This document shows, piece after piece, positions 55,398 through 64,000 of a DNA stretch of 64,000 bases (positions are counted from its first letter, which is position 1; each line of letters begins with the position of its first letter). This stretch comes from Microvirga sp. VF16 (lineage in GTDB: Bacteria > Pseudomonadota > Alphaproteobacteria > Rhizobiales > Beijerinckiaceae). Both the position numbers and the translations under genes were made by a program. Under the pieces are notes generated by a model. That model made no database searches, had not been told where the DNA came from, and saw nothing but the letters and a program-made list of their open reading frames with translations. Where the stretch lies: NCBI RefSeq assembly GCF_016864375.1, contig NZ_CP069357.1:310001-374000 (forward strand), read 5' to 3'.

Positions 55398-55573
55398 CAT
55401 TTCCGCCTGCCACCGGCGCCCGCAGCATGATCGCGGGCCTGCGCTCAACCGGCCGCCCCGTCGGGCAGGCCAGTGCGCCAGGATCTTTCCCATACCGACT
55501 CGGCGAGCGATCCGGCGTTCCCGCAGCCCTGCCATGATCCATGTGGACGTCTATCTGACTTATGGAGACCACC

Positions 55574-55906
55574 ATGCATCAGCTATCGCCTGAGATGCGG
55601 GCTTGCATCGACGAGTGCCTGCGCTGCTACCAGACCTGTTTCGGCACGGCGATGACCCACTGCCTCGAGCAGGGCGGCAAGCACGTCGAACCCGGCCACT
55701 TCCGGCTCATGATCGCCTGCGCCGAGATCTGCAAGACCGCGGCCGGCTTCATGCTGATGAACTCGCCGCACCACAAGCATGCCTGCCGCGAATGCGCCGA
55801 GATCTGCGAGGAATGCGCCCGCTCCTGCGAGCAGGTCGGCGACATGCAGGACTGCGTCGAGGCCTGCCGCCGCTGCGCCGAAAGCTGCCGCAGGATGGCG
55901 GCGTAA
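55574..55906 (+). CDS. Csp-type four-helix-bundle copper-storage protein
   Basis: 110 residues with 14 cysteines in CxxxC/CxxC spacing along predicted helices (MRACIDECLRCYQTCFG, HACRECAEICEECARSCEQV, DCVEACRRCAESCRRM). Csp proteins form tetramers whose helix-bundle cores hold many Cu(I) ions. There is no signal peptide, so this is a cytosolic Csp3-type store. ATG 55574 has GGAG 6 bases upstream; the in-frame ATG at 55562 does not. Confidence 0.9.
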   Translation: MHQLSPEMRACIDECLRCYQTCFGTAMTHCLEQGGKHVEPGHFRLMIACAEICKTAAGFMLMNSPHHKHACRECAEICEECARSCEQVGDMQDCVEACRRCAESCRRMAA

Positions 55907-56000
55907 CGGGCGGTCCGAAGAGCCTGAGCCCGGCCCGCCGGCCGGAACCCTCTCCTAAGCCCGGATCGCCTTACATCTCGGGCATAACAGGATCAGAACC

Positions 56001-57476
56001 ATGACGGATAAGCGCAATCATCAAGCTCTTGAGAACTCGCATTCTCACGCAACGACACGGGAGACGTTCGGAGACGTCAAGCTCTACATTGGAGGCGGAC
56101 ACCTTGACTATTACCCTGGGACGGGGCGGCAGGACCTCGCCTTCGGCAGGGGCGGAAGCGATTTCCTGTTCGGCCGCGGCATGGACGATGATCTGCTGGG
56201 CGGGAAGGGCGCCGATTATCTCCGGGGCGGAGCTGGAATAGACCATCTGGACGGCGGCGACGGGCGTGATGCTCTGATCGGCGGTCTTGACGCCGATGGC
56301 CTTCGTGGCAGCAGTGGCGGCGACTACCTCGACGAGGGCATCGGCCATGGTGGCCTGGAGGGCGGCACCGGGAACGATACGCTTGTTGGGGGACCTGGCG
56401 GCGATGCCTTCATGATCTCCCCCGACAGCGGGCATGACATCATCAAGGACTTTGATGCCGGTCCCGGCATTCTCGATCACGTGGCCGTCCGCGCCATTGA
56501 GCCCGAAAATCTCCGCTTTGAGGATACCGACCGCGGCGTTCTGATCAGCTGGAGTGACGGCCAGGGCTCCGTCCTGCTCGAAGGGGTCCAAAAGACGGAG
56601 TTGGCTCAGGACGACTTCATGTTCGCCGACGACCGCAAGGTCATCCAGCCGACCAGCGCCGATGCGGACCACGTGACTGCGGTGGTGTTCATCAAGGATG
56701 AGGGCGATGCGCTCACTCCCCCGGCTCTTGGGGCCGACAGTGACGCGGCCGCATGGTTCCGCTTTGATGACTTCAACATCAAGTTCGGCGGCAGCGGCGA
56801 CGATACGTTCCTGGGCACGGACCAGCGTGACTACTTCGCTGGTCTAGAGGGCAACGACCAGCTCTCCGGCGAAGGCGGTGACGACGACCTGCATGGCGGG
56901 GGAGGCAACGATGTTCTCGTTGCCGGCGACGGCATGGATCACCTGAAGGGCGACGACGGGAACGACCAGCTCTTCGGTGGGGCGATGGCCGACAACCTCA
57001 TGGGTGATGCAGGCAACGACAGCCTCGCGGCCGGCGCTGGTCACGACATGCTGGACGGCGGCGTGGGTGACGATGTCCTCGATGGCGGTGACGGGGCCGA
57101 CGCCTTCATCGTTTCTCCCGACAGTGGCAACGATGTCGTGATCGGTGGCTTCGACGCCGGGCCGGGCGCGTTCGATCACATCGCGTTGCGCGACATCACC
57201 CCTGACCAGGTCAGCGTGGAAGACGCCACGCGGGACGGAGAGACGGGCGTGCTGGTCAGCTGGAATACCGACGGGGATCCTGCCGCGGAAGGGTCGATTT
57301 TCCTGGTCGGCTTGTCGAAGAACCAGATGGCTCAGGACGACTTTATGTTCAATGCCGATGATGCGAGGGTGGGTGGTGTCATTGATGATCCTGCTATCAC
57401 CCATGATGGATCGCAACTGATCTTCCAAGAAGAGACTGTCGCAACAGTGAGGCGTGACGGCTACTTCGAGCTTTAA
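56001..57476 (+). CDS. RTX calcium-binding protein with two repeat modules
   Basis: 491 residues, acidic and without a signal peptide, as for type I secretion substrates. RTX nonapeptides (GGxGxDxL) fill about residues 45-130 and 265-385. Each block is followed by the same roughly 80-residue segment (SPDSGHDIIKDFDAGPG / SPDSGNDVVIGGFDAGPG, then a beta-rich part ending AQDDFMF), so the protein is an internal duplication. Repeats bind Ca2+ and fold outside the cell. No ABC exporter for it lies in the window. The first block's repeats are more degenerate. Confidence 0.87.
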   Translation: MTDKRNHQALENSHSHATTRETFGDVKLYIGGGHLDYYPGTGRQDLAFGRGGSDFLFGRGMDDDLLGGKGADYLRGGAGIDHLDGGDGRDALIGGLDADGLRGSSGGDYLDEGIGHGGLEGGTGNDTLVGGPGGDAFMISPDSGHDIIKDFDAGPGILDHVAVRAIEPENLRFEDTDRGVLISWSDGQGSVLLEGVQKTELAQDDFMFADDRKVIQPTSADADHVTAVVFIKDEGDALTPPALGADSDAAAWFRFDDFNIKFGGSGDDTFLGTDQRDYFAGLEGNDQLSGEGGDDDLHGGGGNDVLVAGDGMDHLKGDDGNDQLFGGAMADNLMGDAGNDSLAAGAGHDMLDGGVGDDVLDGGDGADAFIVSPDSGNDVVIGGFDAGPGAFDHIALRDITPDQVSVEDATRDGETGVLVSWNTDGDPAAEGSIFLVGLSKNQMAQDDFMFNADDARVGGVIDDPAITHDGSQLIFQEETVATVRRDGYFEL

Positions 57477-57658
57477 GCCAGGCCTTATTCAAACTGGCGG
57501 GGAGGCGGGATGCGCCTCTCGGCGTATCCTTTGGTCAGTGTGGCTGAAGCCGGCAATTCGGCCAATCCTCACCACGAGACGCCGCATGATGACGGCGTCA
57601 CATCTACGGCAGGGCCAAGGTGGCTCACCGCAACTTGAAACATTATCGGAGACTTGAG

Positions 57659-58159
57659 ATGAAATATCTGCTTTCCACCACCTTCGCCAGCATTCTCGCC
57701 TTGGCTTCTCCCGTATCCGCACAGCAAAGCCAGAGCGGCGCACCAGCTGGCCAGATGAACATGTCGGCGGAGAGCCTACCCGAGGAGTGCCGGACCGCGG
57801 CGCAAGCCGGTGGCCAGAGGCAGATGATGCAGGGCATGGACATGCAAGGCATGTCGCAGACCATGCAGGGCATGATGGCCAACATGACCGAGGCCCAGAA
57901 GGGCTACATGCAAGCCATGATGAAGATGCGCGGCCCGATGATGATGGCCATGATGGCGAAGGATGCCGATGTTGCGTTCATCTGCGGAATGATCCCCCAC
58001 CACCAGAGCGCTATCGATATGGCCCAGGTCGTCCTCAAGACGGGAGACAATGCCGAAGCCAAGAGAATGGCGGAGAAGGTGATCAAGGACCAAGGGCAGG
58101 AGATCGCCGAACTCAAGGAGTGGCTGTCGAAGAATGCCAAGAAGGAAGGCAACCAGTAA
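57659..58159 (+). CDS. DUF305 periplasmic protein, copper-linked
   Basis: 166 residues, signal peptide about 1-21 (VSAQQ). A Met-rich stretch (MMQGMDMQGMSQTMQGMMAN) leads into the DUF305 ferritin-like helical core with its MIPHHQSAIDMAQ motif. DUF305 proteins occur with copper-resistance genes and may bind Cu through Met and His. GGAG lies 8 bases before ATG 57659. A bidirectional terminator follows and separates it from the CopZ-like gene. Confidence 0.87.
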   Translation: MKYLLSTTFASILALASPVSAQQSQSGAPAGQMNMSAESLPEECRTAAQAGGQRQMMQGMDMQGMSQTMQGMMANMTEAQKGYMQAMMKMRGPMMMAMMAKDADVAFICGMIPHHQSAIDMAQVVLKTGDNAEAKRMAEKVIKDQGQEIAELKEWLSKNAKKEGNQ

Positions 58160-58163
58160 GGTC

Positions 58164-58195
58164 AAGGAGGCCCTGCGAGCCGTGGGGCCTCCTTT
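58164..58195. terminator. Bidirectional intrinsic terminator
   Basis: AAGGAGGCCC and GGGCCTCCTT pair over about 10 bases around an 11-base loop, with A and T residues on the two sides. It lies between the convergent DUF305 and CopZ-like genes and can stop both. Confidence 0.7.
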
Positions 58196-58199
58196 CAGG

Positions 58200-58472
58200 T
58201 CAGATATGGGCCGGCACTTCGCTCGGGGTGTAACCTGCCGCTGCCACGATCTCTTTGATAGCCGCCAAGTCCCCGGCTCCCTGGACGGAGACAAGCTTGG
58301 TTGCCGGGTCAGCCTGCACCTGCGTTCCAGGCAGGCTGGCCTCGATGGCCTTCGTAAGGGTGCCCGCGCAATGGCTACAGGTCATGTCCTCGACCCGCAG
58401 CGTTAGGGTGCCGGCTTCCTGGTTCGCCTCATGGGCTGCCCCCTGAGACTGATGGGTTGCACATCCGCACAT
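58200..58472 (-). CDS. CopZ-like heavy-metal-associated copper chaperone
   Basis: 90 residues: a short Cys/His head (MCGCATHQSQGAAHE) and one HMA domain with the Cu(I) site MTCSHC, ending GYTPSEVPAHI. It should carry Cu(I) in the cytoplasm to CopA. ATG 58472 lies downstream of a MerR-type promoter (58510-58540) on the minus strand. The extra CGC at the N-terminus is unusual for CopZ and may add a metal site. Confidence 0.87.
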   Translation of the reverse strand: MCGCATHQSQGAAHEANQEAGTLTLRVEDMTCSHCAGTLTKAIEASLPGTQVQADPATKLVSVQGAGDLAAIKEIVAAAGYTPSEVPAHI

Positions 58473-58509
58473 GATCTCATCGCTCCAGTTGCGTGTTGAC
58501 GGTTTGGGA

Positions 58510-58540
58510 AGTCTGCACCTTCCCACGGCGGCAAGGTCAA
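58510..58540 (-). promoter_or_regulatory. CueR/MerR-type promoter of the CopZ-like gene
   Basis: On the minus strand, -35 TTGACC (58540-58535) and -10 CAGACT (58515-58510) are 19 bases apart, the long spacing that MerR activators correct. The spacer holds a dyad, CCTTGCC and GGGAAGG. The plus-strand copA promoter has the same half-sites. Confidence 0.8.
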
Positions 58541-58614
58541 GGGGCTTTCTTCGGCATTGCAGGAACCGAGCTCGAAGCTGGTGCCCGCGAGCCAGAAAGT
58601 TGCCGATAAATGAC

Positions 58615-58645
58615 TTGACCTTCCCATGATGGCAAGGTTTATACG
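58615..58645 (+). promoter_or_regulatory. CueR/MerR-type promoter of copA
   Basis: -35 TTGACC (58615-58620) and -10 TATACG (58640-58645) with a 19-base spacer containing the dyad ACCTTCC...GGCAAGGT (58618-58638). This is the classic copper-responsive CueR arrangement, and cueR itself lies downstream of copA. The ATG at 58626 falls inside this promoter, so copA must start farther on. Confidence 0.88.
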
Positions 58646-58676
58646 GATTGCCAGACAGTTCTCCGAGGAGACGAAC

Positions 58677-61226
58677 GTGGCCCATCAAACACCTGCGAAG
58701 CAGCACTCCGCCCCAGGAGCGACCATCGACATTCCCATCCAAGGCATGAGCTGCGCCTCATGCGTGGGGCGGGTTGAGAGGGCAATCCGTGCCGTCGACG
58801 GCGTGGATGCCGCCAGCGTCAATCTGGCGACCGAGCGTGCCCAGGTCGCCCTGAAGCCAGGCGTTACGAATGCCGTGTCCTTGGCAGTGGCAATCCGCAA
58901 CGTCGGCTACGAGCCTATTGAGGACACCGTTGACCTGCAAATCTCCGGCATGACCTGCGCCTCATGTGTCGGACGAGTCGAGAAGGCACTGAGGACTGTG
59001 CCAGGCGTGCTCGACGCCACTGTGAACCTCGCGACCGAGCGGGCCTCGGTTCGCACCCTGGGTGGCTCCAACATGAGCGGGGCGCTCATCGCCGCGGTCA
59101 AGACAACCGGTTACGAGGCGGAGCCCGCCCGCAGCGGCGCGGAGCAGGCCGACCGGGAGCGCGCGGCCCGCGAGGCGGAGCTTTCCTCGCTGCGGCGGTC
59201 GGTGATCCTGGCCGCCATCGCGACTCTGCCGCTTTTGGTCTTCGAGATGGGATCGCACCTGTTTGAGGGCGTTCACCACTTCCTGGCCGGCAACATCGGC
59301 GACGATACGGTTGGAATCCTGTCCTTCCTCCTGGCGACCCTCGTCCAGTTCGGGCCGGGCCTGCGGTTCTACATCAAGGGTTGGCCGGCGCTCCTGCGCG
59401 GTGCCCCTGACATGAACTCGCTCGTGATGCTCGGAACGACTGCCGCCTATGGCTATTCGGTGGTTTCGACGTTTGCATCCGGGATCCTGCCGGAGGGCAC
59501 CGACTATAGCTATTACGAGGCCGGTGCCGTCATTATCACGTTGATCCTGCTGGGGCGCTGGTTCGAGGCCCGCGCCAAGGGAAGCACCAGCGAGGCCATC
59601 CGGCGGCTCATGACCCTACAGGCCAAGACCGCCCGGATCCTGCGCGACGGCCAGGAGGTCGACGTCGGTATTGAGGCGGTGCGGCCGGGCGACATCGTTG
59701 TCGTGCGGCCGGGCGACAAGGTCCCGGTCGACGGCGAGGTGACCGAGGGCGCGTCCTACGTGGACGAGTCGATGATCACCGGTGAACCGGTGCCGGCCCA
59801 GAAGGCGCTCGGGGCGTCGGTCGTCGGCGGCACGATCAACAAGACCGGTGCATTCCGTTTCCGCGCCACCAAGGTGGGCGCCGACACCCTCTTGGCGCAG
59901 ATCGTCCGCACAGTTGAGGAAGCGCAAGGCTCAAAGCTGCCGATTCAGGCCCTCGTGGACCGGGTCACGACTTGGTTCGTGCCGGCAGTGATCGGCGTGG
60001 CAGGGCTGACCTTTCTGGCCTGGCTCGTTTTCGGGCCGTCGCCGGCACTGACCTACGCCCTTATTAGTGCCGTGGCGGTGCTCATCATCGCCTGCCCCTG
60101 CGCCATGGGACTGGCCACTCCGACGTCGATCATGGTTGGAACCGGCAAGGCCGCCGAGATGGGCGTGTTGTTTCGCCGTGGCGAGGCGCTCCAGGCGCTC
60201 AAGGATGCGACCATCGTCGCCCTCGACAAGACCGGCACCTTGACCAAGGGCCGCCCCGAACTCACCGACATCGCCGCCGCGCCCGGCTTCGCCGAGGCCG
60301 ACGTCCTGCGTCTGGTCGCGGCCGTCGAGACGCGCTCGGAGCACCCGGTCGCCGAAGCCATTGTCGCGGCGGCGCGGCGGCGCGGGCTCGACCTGCCGGC
60401 CCCGAGCGCGTTCGAGGCCGAGCCCGGCTTCGGCGTGCGGGCCGAGGTTGAGGGGCGTCGGGTCGATGTCGGGGCCGACCGCCTGATGCGCCAGATTGGC
60501 CTGGATGTCGCCGCGTTCGCCGCTGTTGCCACCCGCCTTGCGGATGAGGGGAAGACACCACTCTACGCCGCTATTGATGGCCAGCTCGCCGCGGTAATCG
60601 CGGTCGCCGACCCGATCAAGGCGACAACACCGGCGGCCATTGACGCCCTGCATCGCGTCGGCACGCGGGTTGTCATGATTACCGGTGACAACCGCCGCAC
60701 GGCCAAGGCCATTGCCCGGCAACTCGGCATCGACGAGGTTGTGGCTGAAGTGTTGCCCACCGACAAGGCTGATGTCGTGAAGCGGCTCCAGGCCGGCGGA
60801 TCGGCCCGAGTTGCCTTTGTCGGCGATGGTATCAACGACGCACCGGCGCTGGCGCAGGCGGATGTCGGCCTTGCCATCGGCACCGGCACGGACATCGCCA
60901 TCGAAAGCGCGGACGTGGTGTTGATGTCGGGAGATCTGCGCAACGTGCCAAACGCGATTGCTCTGTCGCAGTCGACCATCCGCAACATCAAGCAGAACCT
61001 ACTCTGGGCCTTCGGCTATAACGTGGTGCTGATCCCGGTGGCTGCGGGAGCGCTCTACCCGAGCTTCGGCATCCTGATGTCACCGATATTCGCCGGCCTT
61101 GCCATGGCGTTCTCCAGCGTGAGCGTGCTGATGAACGCCCTACGCCTGCGCCGCTTCGGCCCGCCGCTTTCAGTGGGCGGGACAGCGCTGCAAGCAGGGC
61201 CGGGCCAGCTCGCACCAGCAGAATAA
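58677..61226 (+). CDS. copA: Cu(I)-exporting P1B-type ATPase
   Basis: 849 residues from GTG 58677 (GAGGAG 6 bases upstream). Two HMA domains with MSCASC and MTCASC, eight spans, the phosphatase TGE loop (MITGEPVP), the transport motif [20 protein letters not shown] phosphorylation site, SEHPVAEAI in the nucleotide domain, and [12 protein letters not shown]7 and TM8 have FGYNVV and AFSSVSV, as in Cu(I) pumps. It exports Cu(I) to the periplasm. It is fed by CopZ, controlled by CueR, and divergent from copZ. Confidence 0.95.
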   Translation: MAHQTPAKQHSAPGATIDIPIQGMSCASCVGRVERAIRAVDGVDAASVNLATERAQVALKPGVTNAVSLAVAIRNVGYEPIEDTVDLQISGMTCASCVGRVEKALRTVPGVLDATVNLATERASVRTLGGSNMSGALIAAVKTTGYEAEPARSGAEQADRERAAREAELSSLRRSVILAAIATLPLLVFEMGSHLFEGVHHFLAGNIGDDTVGILSFLLATLVQFGPGLRFYIKGWPALLRGAPDMNSLVMLGTTAAYGYSVVSTFASGILPEGTDYSYYEAGAVIITLILLGRWFEARAKGSTSEAIRRLMTLQAKTARILRDGQEVDVGIEAVRPGDIVVVRPGDKVPVDGEVTEGASYVDESMITGEPVPAQKALGASVVGGTINKTGAFRFRATKVGADTLLAQIVRTVEEAQGSKLPIQALVDRVTTWFVPAVIGVAGLTFLAWLVFGPSPALTYALISAVAVLIIACPCAMGLATPTSIMVGTGKAAEMGVLFRRGEALQALKDATIVALDKTGTLTKGRPELTDIAAAPGFAEADVLRLVAAVETRSEHPVAEAIVAAARRRGLDLPAPSAFEAEPGFGVRAEVEGRRVDVGADRLMRQIGLDVAAFAAVATRLADEGKTPLYAAIDGQLAAVIAVADPIKATTPAAIDALHRVGTRVVMITGDNRRTAKAIARQLGIDEVVAEVLPTDKADVVKRLQAGGSARVAFVGDGINDAPALAQADVGLAIGTGTDIAIESADVVLMSGDLRNVPNAIALSQSTIRNIKQNLLWAFGYNVVLIPVAAGALYPSFGILMSPIFAGLAMAFSSVSVLMNALRLRRFGPPLSVGGTALQAGPGQLAPAE

Positions 61227-61238
61227 CAGGAGGGAGTG

Positions 61239-61754
61239 ATGAACATCGGACAGGCGGCCGAAGCCTCGGGCGTCACGGCCAAGATGATCCGCTATTACGA
61301 AAGCATTGGGCTGATCGAGGCCCCTGCGCGCACGGAGGCGGGATATCGGGTCTACGGCTCCCACGATATCTATGCCCTTCGCTTCATCAAGAGGGCCCGA
61401 ACTCTGGGGTTCTCCATTGAGGAAACTGCTGGGCTGCTCGCGCTGTGGCGCGACAAAAGCCGGGCAAGCGCCGACGTAAAGGCGTTCGCCCTTCAGCACG
61501 TGCACAATCTTGAGGCCAAGATCGGGGAACTCCAGGCGATGACGCGCACCCTGCGGCACTTGGCGAGCCACTGCCACGGCGATGCGCGTCCCAATTGCCC
61601 AATCCTTGATGACTTGGCCACCCTGGAGCCCGACAAGGCGCAAAAGGACAACAAGGGTGAGGCAGGACGTGTCCGAAAACCTCAAGCTGTCGGTCAGGAT
61701 GGCCATGAGCCAAGCAAGCGCCGACGGACCAGTCCGCGGCAACCGACGGCTTAA
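61239..61754 (+). CDS. cueR: CueR-type copper-responsive MerR regulator
   Basis: 171 residues. The DNA-binding N-terminus is MNIGQAAEASGVTAKMIRYY and the copper loop is CHGDARPNC (Cys112-x7-Cys120 type), as in CueR. GGAGGGA lies just before ATG 61239 and the gene begins 12 bases after copA, so it is co-transcribed. Known CueR proteins end shortly after this loop; here a basic, low-complexity tail of about 45 residues follows (KDNKGEAGRVRKPQAVG), which may be a frameshift read-through. Confidence 0.9.
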   Translation: MNIGQAAEASGVTAKMIRYYESIGLIEAPARTEAGYRVYGSHDIYALRFIKRARTLGFSIEETAGLLALWRDKSRASADVKAFALQHVHNLEAKIGELQAMTRTLRHLASHCHGDARPNCPILDDLATLEPDKAQKDNKGEAGRVRKPQAVGQDGHEPSKRRRTSPRQPTA

Positions 61755-61950
61755 CCAACGGGCCTCCTCGGGCTTCATCGCTGGCCCGTCCTCAGCTAGC
61801 ACCTCCGCTGTAAAAGCTGCCGCTTCCTTGCTGTGACTGACTGAGGGCTTCACCAAGGAGATCTTTGTTCATAATGGTGGAGGTGCGGAGATCCGAGGTG
61901 CTCCGATACTTCGGTGCCGCTGTAATATCACAGGGCCAGAGTTTGAGAAT
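61755..61950. other. Intergenic, possible remnant
   Basis: About 195 bases between cueR and the nuclease-like pseudogene. A minus-strand frame here (61792-62001) has no family resemblance or ribosome site. Nothing firm. Confidence 0.35.
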
Positions 61951-63267
61951 ATGCAGGTGGTGGAGCAAGGGCAGGCTTGGGCGGGCGATCTGATCCGGCA
62001 TTGGCGTGATGATCCCGGCGGAACCTACCGCACGTGGTTTCTTTGGAGGAGCGGATCAAGAACTTCCGCTCGATCCGGCGCGGCATTCAGGCGGTGATTG
62101 ACGAGATCCGCACCGACCGCTTCGGCAATGCCTACCGGGGCTCGTCCTTGGAGACCGTGCTGGACTCGATCGCGGAGCAGCGTCAGGTGTTCAAGGGGGC
62201 CGCCCATGCCTTCATGTGGAAGCCCAAGCTGCGCATTCCGGACATCTACGAGAACCGCGATAACCAGATCGCCTTCGGGCACTTCCTTGATGTCTGCCTC
62301 TGCTGCAACGCCGAGGCCCAGATCGTGAGCGCCATCCACGCCCCGGACGCGAAGAAGATCAGGGGCTCGGCCCAGCGGCGGCGAACCTGCTGTACTTCCT
62401 CCACCCGACCATGGCGCCGCCGTTCAACACGGCAATCGTGAAGGACTACAACGCGCTGGCGGGCGCGACCGTCAAGCTCGGGCGCTGGGACGAGTACCTC
62501 GCCATGCACAAGGGCATCCTGGAGCTGAATGCCGCCCATCGCTCGTTGTTGTCGAACGACCTCGGGGCCGTCTCGGCCTTCCTGTTCGACGTCGGCTCTG
62601 GGCGCTATCCGCTTCCGGACCGGGACGGCGCCGGCTCGCTGGAGCACTGGCACCAGGATCTCGAGCAGGTGAGGGCGGAGTCCGCCGCCGCAAGCAGGGC
62701 GGCGCAGGCAGCCCGCGAGGCTGACCATACCCATGCAGAAATCCAGGGCTGGCTCCGGGATCTCGGCCTGGCGCTCGGTTACAGCGTGTGGGTCGCTGCC
62801 AATGACGGAAACCGCCCGTAGGCGCCGGGCGGCTCGCCGACGGGTGCCTTGAGCGGCTTCCTGACGCCCTGAGCTGCAACCCCGCAGCGGATGCCATCCG
62901 GCTGATCGATGTGCTCTGGGTCGACCAGTCCACCGGCGCCATCGTCGCGGCCTTCGAAGTGGAGCACACAGCGAGCATCTATTCCGGCATCGTGCGTATG
63001 CTCGACCTGGCCCTTGGCATCGAGGATGCCGCAGCGCGCAACTTCTTTCTTGTTGCACCGGACGACCGGGAGTCGGACGTCCGGGCGCAGTTTGCCCGAC
63101 CAGCTTTCTCCCGGGTTGGGGAGCTGGATCTACGCTATCTGCCTTACAGCGAACTGCGCGAACACCGAGAAGCCATCGCCCGCTTCGGAAGCGGCCTCAA
63201 GGGTGTCCTCGCTATCGCGCGCCCGTTGCGGCAAGTTCCGGTTCTAACCAGAACCGGAACCGATTGA
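61951..63267 (+). pseudogene. Restriction-endonuclease-like protein, broken by three frameshifts
   Basis: From ATG 61951 the pieces join in order: MQVVEQGQAWAGDLIRHWRD...YRTWFLW | EERIKNFRSIRRGIQAVIDE (shift near 62040), HAPDAKKI | [20 protein letters not shown] (near 62365), [12 protein letters not shown] | GRLADGCLERLPDA (near 62820), then IDVLWVDQSTGAIVAAFEVE and HTASIYSGIVRMLDLALG. The last part is a PD-(D/E)XK-like nuclease core often annotated as type II restriction enzyme. The whole would be about 438 residues. No methyltransferase partner is seen. Confidence 0.7.
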
Positions 63268-63475
63268 CGGATGAGATCAGATCGGTTGCGCTTCTCGTTA
63301 GCGTGCGAAGGTCCTCTGGCCGGATCTTGCCCATCCTGACTGGATGACGCCGCTGTGAGGACCTACAGGGTGACAGGGGGTGACCCGCAGCGGCCGTGAC
63401 GGGGCGGCATGGAGTCGGAGACCAGACGGCGGACATTACCTGACTGCATCACCCAGGGGCGAGGGAGATCATTCA

Positions 63476-63639
63476 ATGATGCAGGGCATGACCGAAATGG
63501 GCTGGGTGGGCTGATAAGCTTGGTTTGGCTCTTGCTCCTGGTCATCTTGGGAACAGCTGTGCTGTTAAATATCTTCGGAGCTGAGGCCCCGCCAGGGGCA
63601 GGCCATGAGCCTGAAAAATCGGCTGGTGTTCCCCAGTAG
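63476..63639 (+). pseudogene. Small membrane protein, frameshifted
   Basis: ATG 63476 (GGGAG 8 bases upstream) reads MMQGMTEMGWVG and then stops. One base out of frame it continues LISLVWLLLLVILGTAVLLN...PEKSAGVPQ. The whole would be a single-span peptide with a Met-rich head, like the small proteins often seen beside copper genes. It is broken unless a programmed shift occurs. Confidence 0.5.
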
Positions 63640-63777
63640 TCACGGCGTCACGACCGTTGCCTTCGTCGCACGATAACTGCCTTTCAGGCGCTGTACCGTG
63701 GGTGAGGGGATGGCCGCACCGACCGAGCGGAGCAGGCCACCCCCATACTCGGCCACCGACACAGGCGTTCGGTTGCC

Positions 63778-64000
63778 TCAGTGGTCGTCCTGGTCCTCGT
63801 CATCATCGCCGAACCAGCCGCGCATCATGCCTCGGCCGCTCAGCCCCATCATGCCAGAACCCATCATGCCACGAGGCCGCATGCGGACGAGCATTTGGAG
63901 CCGCCGCTTTTGAGCATCGTCGAGTGTCGCGTAGAGCGGCGCCGCCGCATCCGCGAGTTCCCGGACGGCTTCGGCCCCTTGGCTCATCCGATCAGCCATG
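63778..64000 (-). CDS. LTXXQ/Spy-family periplasmic protein, 5' end outside window
   Basis: At least 74 C-terminal codons lie in the window; the frame is open to the right edge. The segment REL...AAPLYATLDDAQKRRLQMLVRM is the LTXXQ repeat of Spy/CpxP-type chaperones, and the tail is Met- and acid-rich (MMGSGMMGLSGRGMM, DDDEDQDD), which may bind metal. Spy proteins guard periplasmic proteins and respond to copper and zinc stress. Confidence 0.75.
   Translation of the reverse strand, partial: MADRMSQGAEAVRELADAAAPLYATLDDAQKRRLQMLVRMRPRGMMGSGMMGLSGRGMMRGWFGDDDEDQDDH

Noticed and set aside
56844-57428. A 194-codon minus-strand frame
   Set aside because: Antisense to the RTX repeats; periodic sequence comes from the repeat, not from a gene.
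1-64000. CRISPR arrays, tRNA or rRNA genes, phage structural genes, replication origins
   Set aside because: No regularly spaced repeats, cloverleaf or rRNA-like sequence, phage proteins or rep/par genes were seen on either strand.

Overview
The window looks like accessory DNA (plasmid or genomic island) from a GC-rich alphaproteobacterium of the order Hyphomicrobiales/Rhizobiales, plausibly near Microvirga or Methylobacterium. I infer this from the gene families: BTLCP transglutaminase-like proteases, an AapJQMP amino-acid importer, DUF1223, CYP152 and the IS families. No taxonomic search was possible. There are no rRNA, tRNA or CRISPR loci and no replication genes.

Layout. 1-1079: right part of an IS5-family element. 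1.6-10.5 kb: a copper/thiol block (CoxF-like peptide, BTLCP protease, TlpA-like thioredoxin, MerR regulator, PCuAC chaperone, a SCO gene with no normal start codon, L,D-transpeptidase, DUF1223), then a methyltransferase, an ArsR-type repressor and a MAPEG protein. 10.9-16.7 kb: a CYP152 peroxygenase overlapping a CDF-like transporter, CcdA, a YafK-like lipoprotein and a decayed diguanylate cyclase. 16.9-25.6 kb: NadE, CtaG, a CDF exporter, a second BTLCP/PCuAC/SCO block and a DsbB-DsbA pair. 25.8-33.4 kb: a third PCuAC-like protein, a multicopper-oxidase remnant, a LysR regulator, a cystathionine-lyase-like enzyme and aapJQMP. 33.4-50.5 kb: mobile DNA and gene remains. Two inverted 2,888-bp copies of an IS630 element that itself carries an IS1111-like IS110 element interrupt a ZIP transporter gene and a glutaredoxin-like gene. 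Between them lie mntH beside a decayed fur-type gene, an IS5-type element whose transposase is split by a group II intron, a ferredoxin/sigma-region-4 fusion with its anti-sigma factor, and remnants of petA, cox11 and SCO. 50.7-54.2 kb: a thiol-redox operon (Cys-rich membrane protein, CcdA, redoxin, glutaredoxin), a coxB remnant and small proteins. 55-61.8 kb: a copper set (small secreted His/Cys protein, Csp-type storage protein, RTX protein, DUF305, CopZ-like chaperone, CopA ATPase, CueR) with two divergent 19-bp-spacer CueR-type promoters. 61.9-64 kb: a nuclease-like gene broken by frameshifts, a small membrane-protein remnant and a partial LTXXQ protein.

How it fits together. Many intact genes handle extracytoplasmic copper and thiols: PCuAC and SCO with CtaG can supply cytochrome-oxidase copper centres, DsbA/DsbB, CcdA and TlpA-type proteins set thiol redox state, and CopA/CopZ/CueR/Csp with DUF305 handle excess copper. 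CDF, MntH and ZIP genes add other metals. Most of the broken genes (petA, coxB, cox11, one SCO, two multicopper oxidases) belong to the same respiratory/copper theme, so the region appears to have been assembled by transfer and to be decaying around its insertion sequences.

The most unusual items are the ferredoxin/sigma-4 fusion, the compound transposon that moved as one unit although its IS630 transposase is interrupted, the possible bridge-RNA region of its IS110 part, and the TTGCAA palindromes before mntH and a neighbouring oxidase gene.
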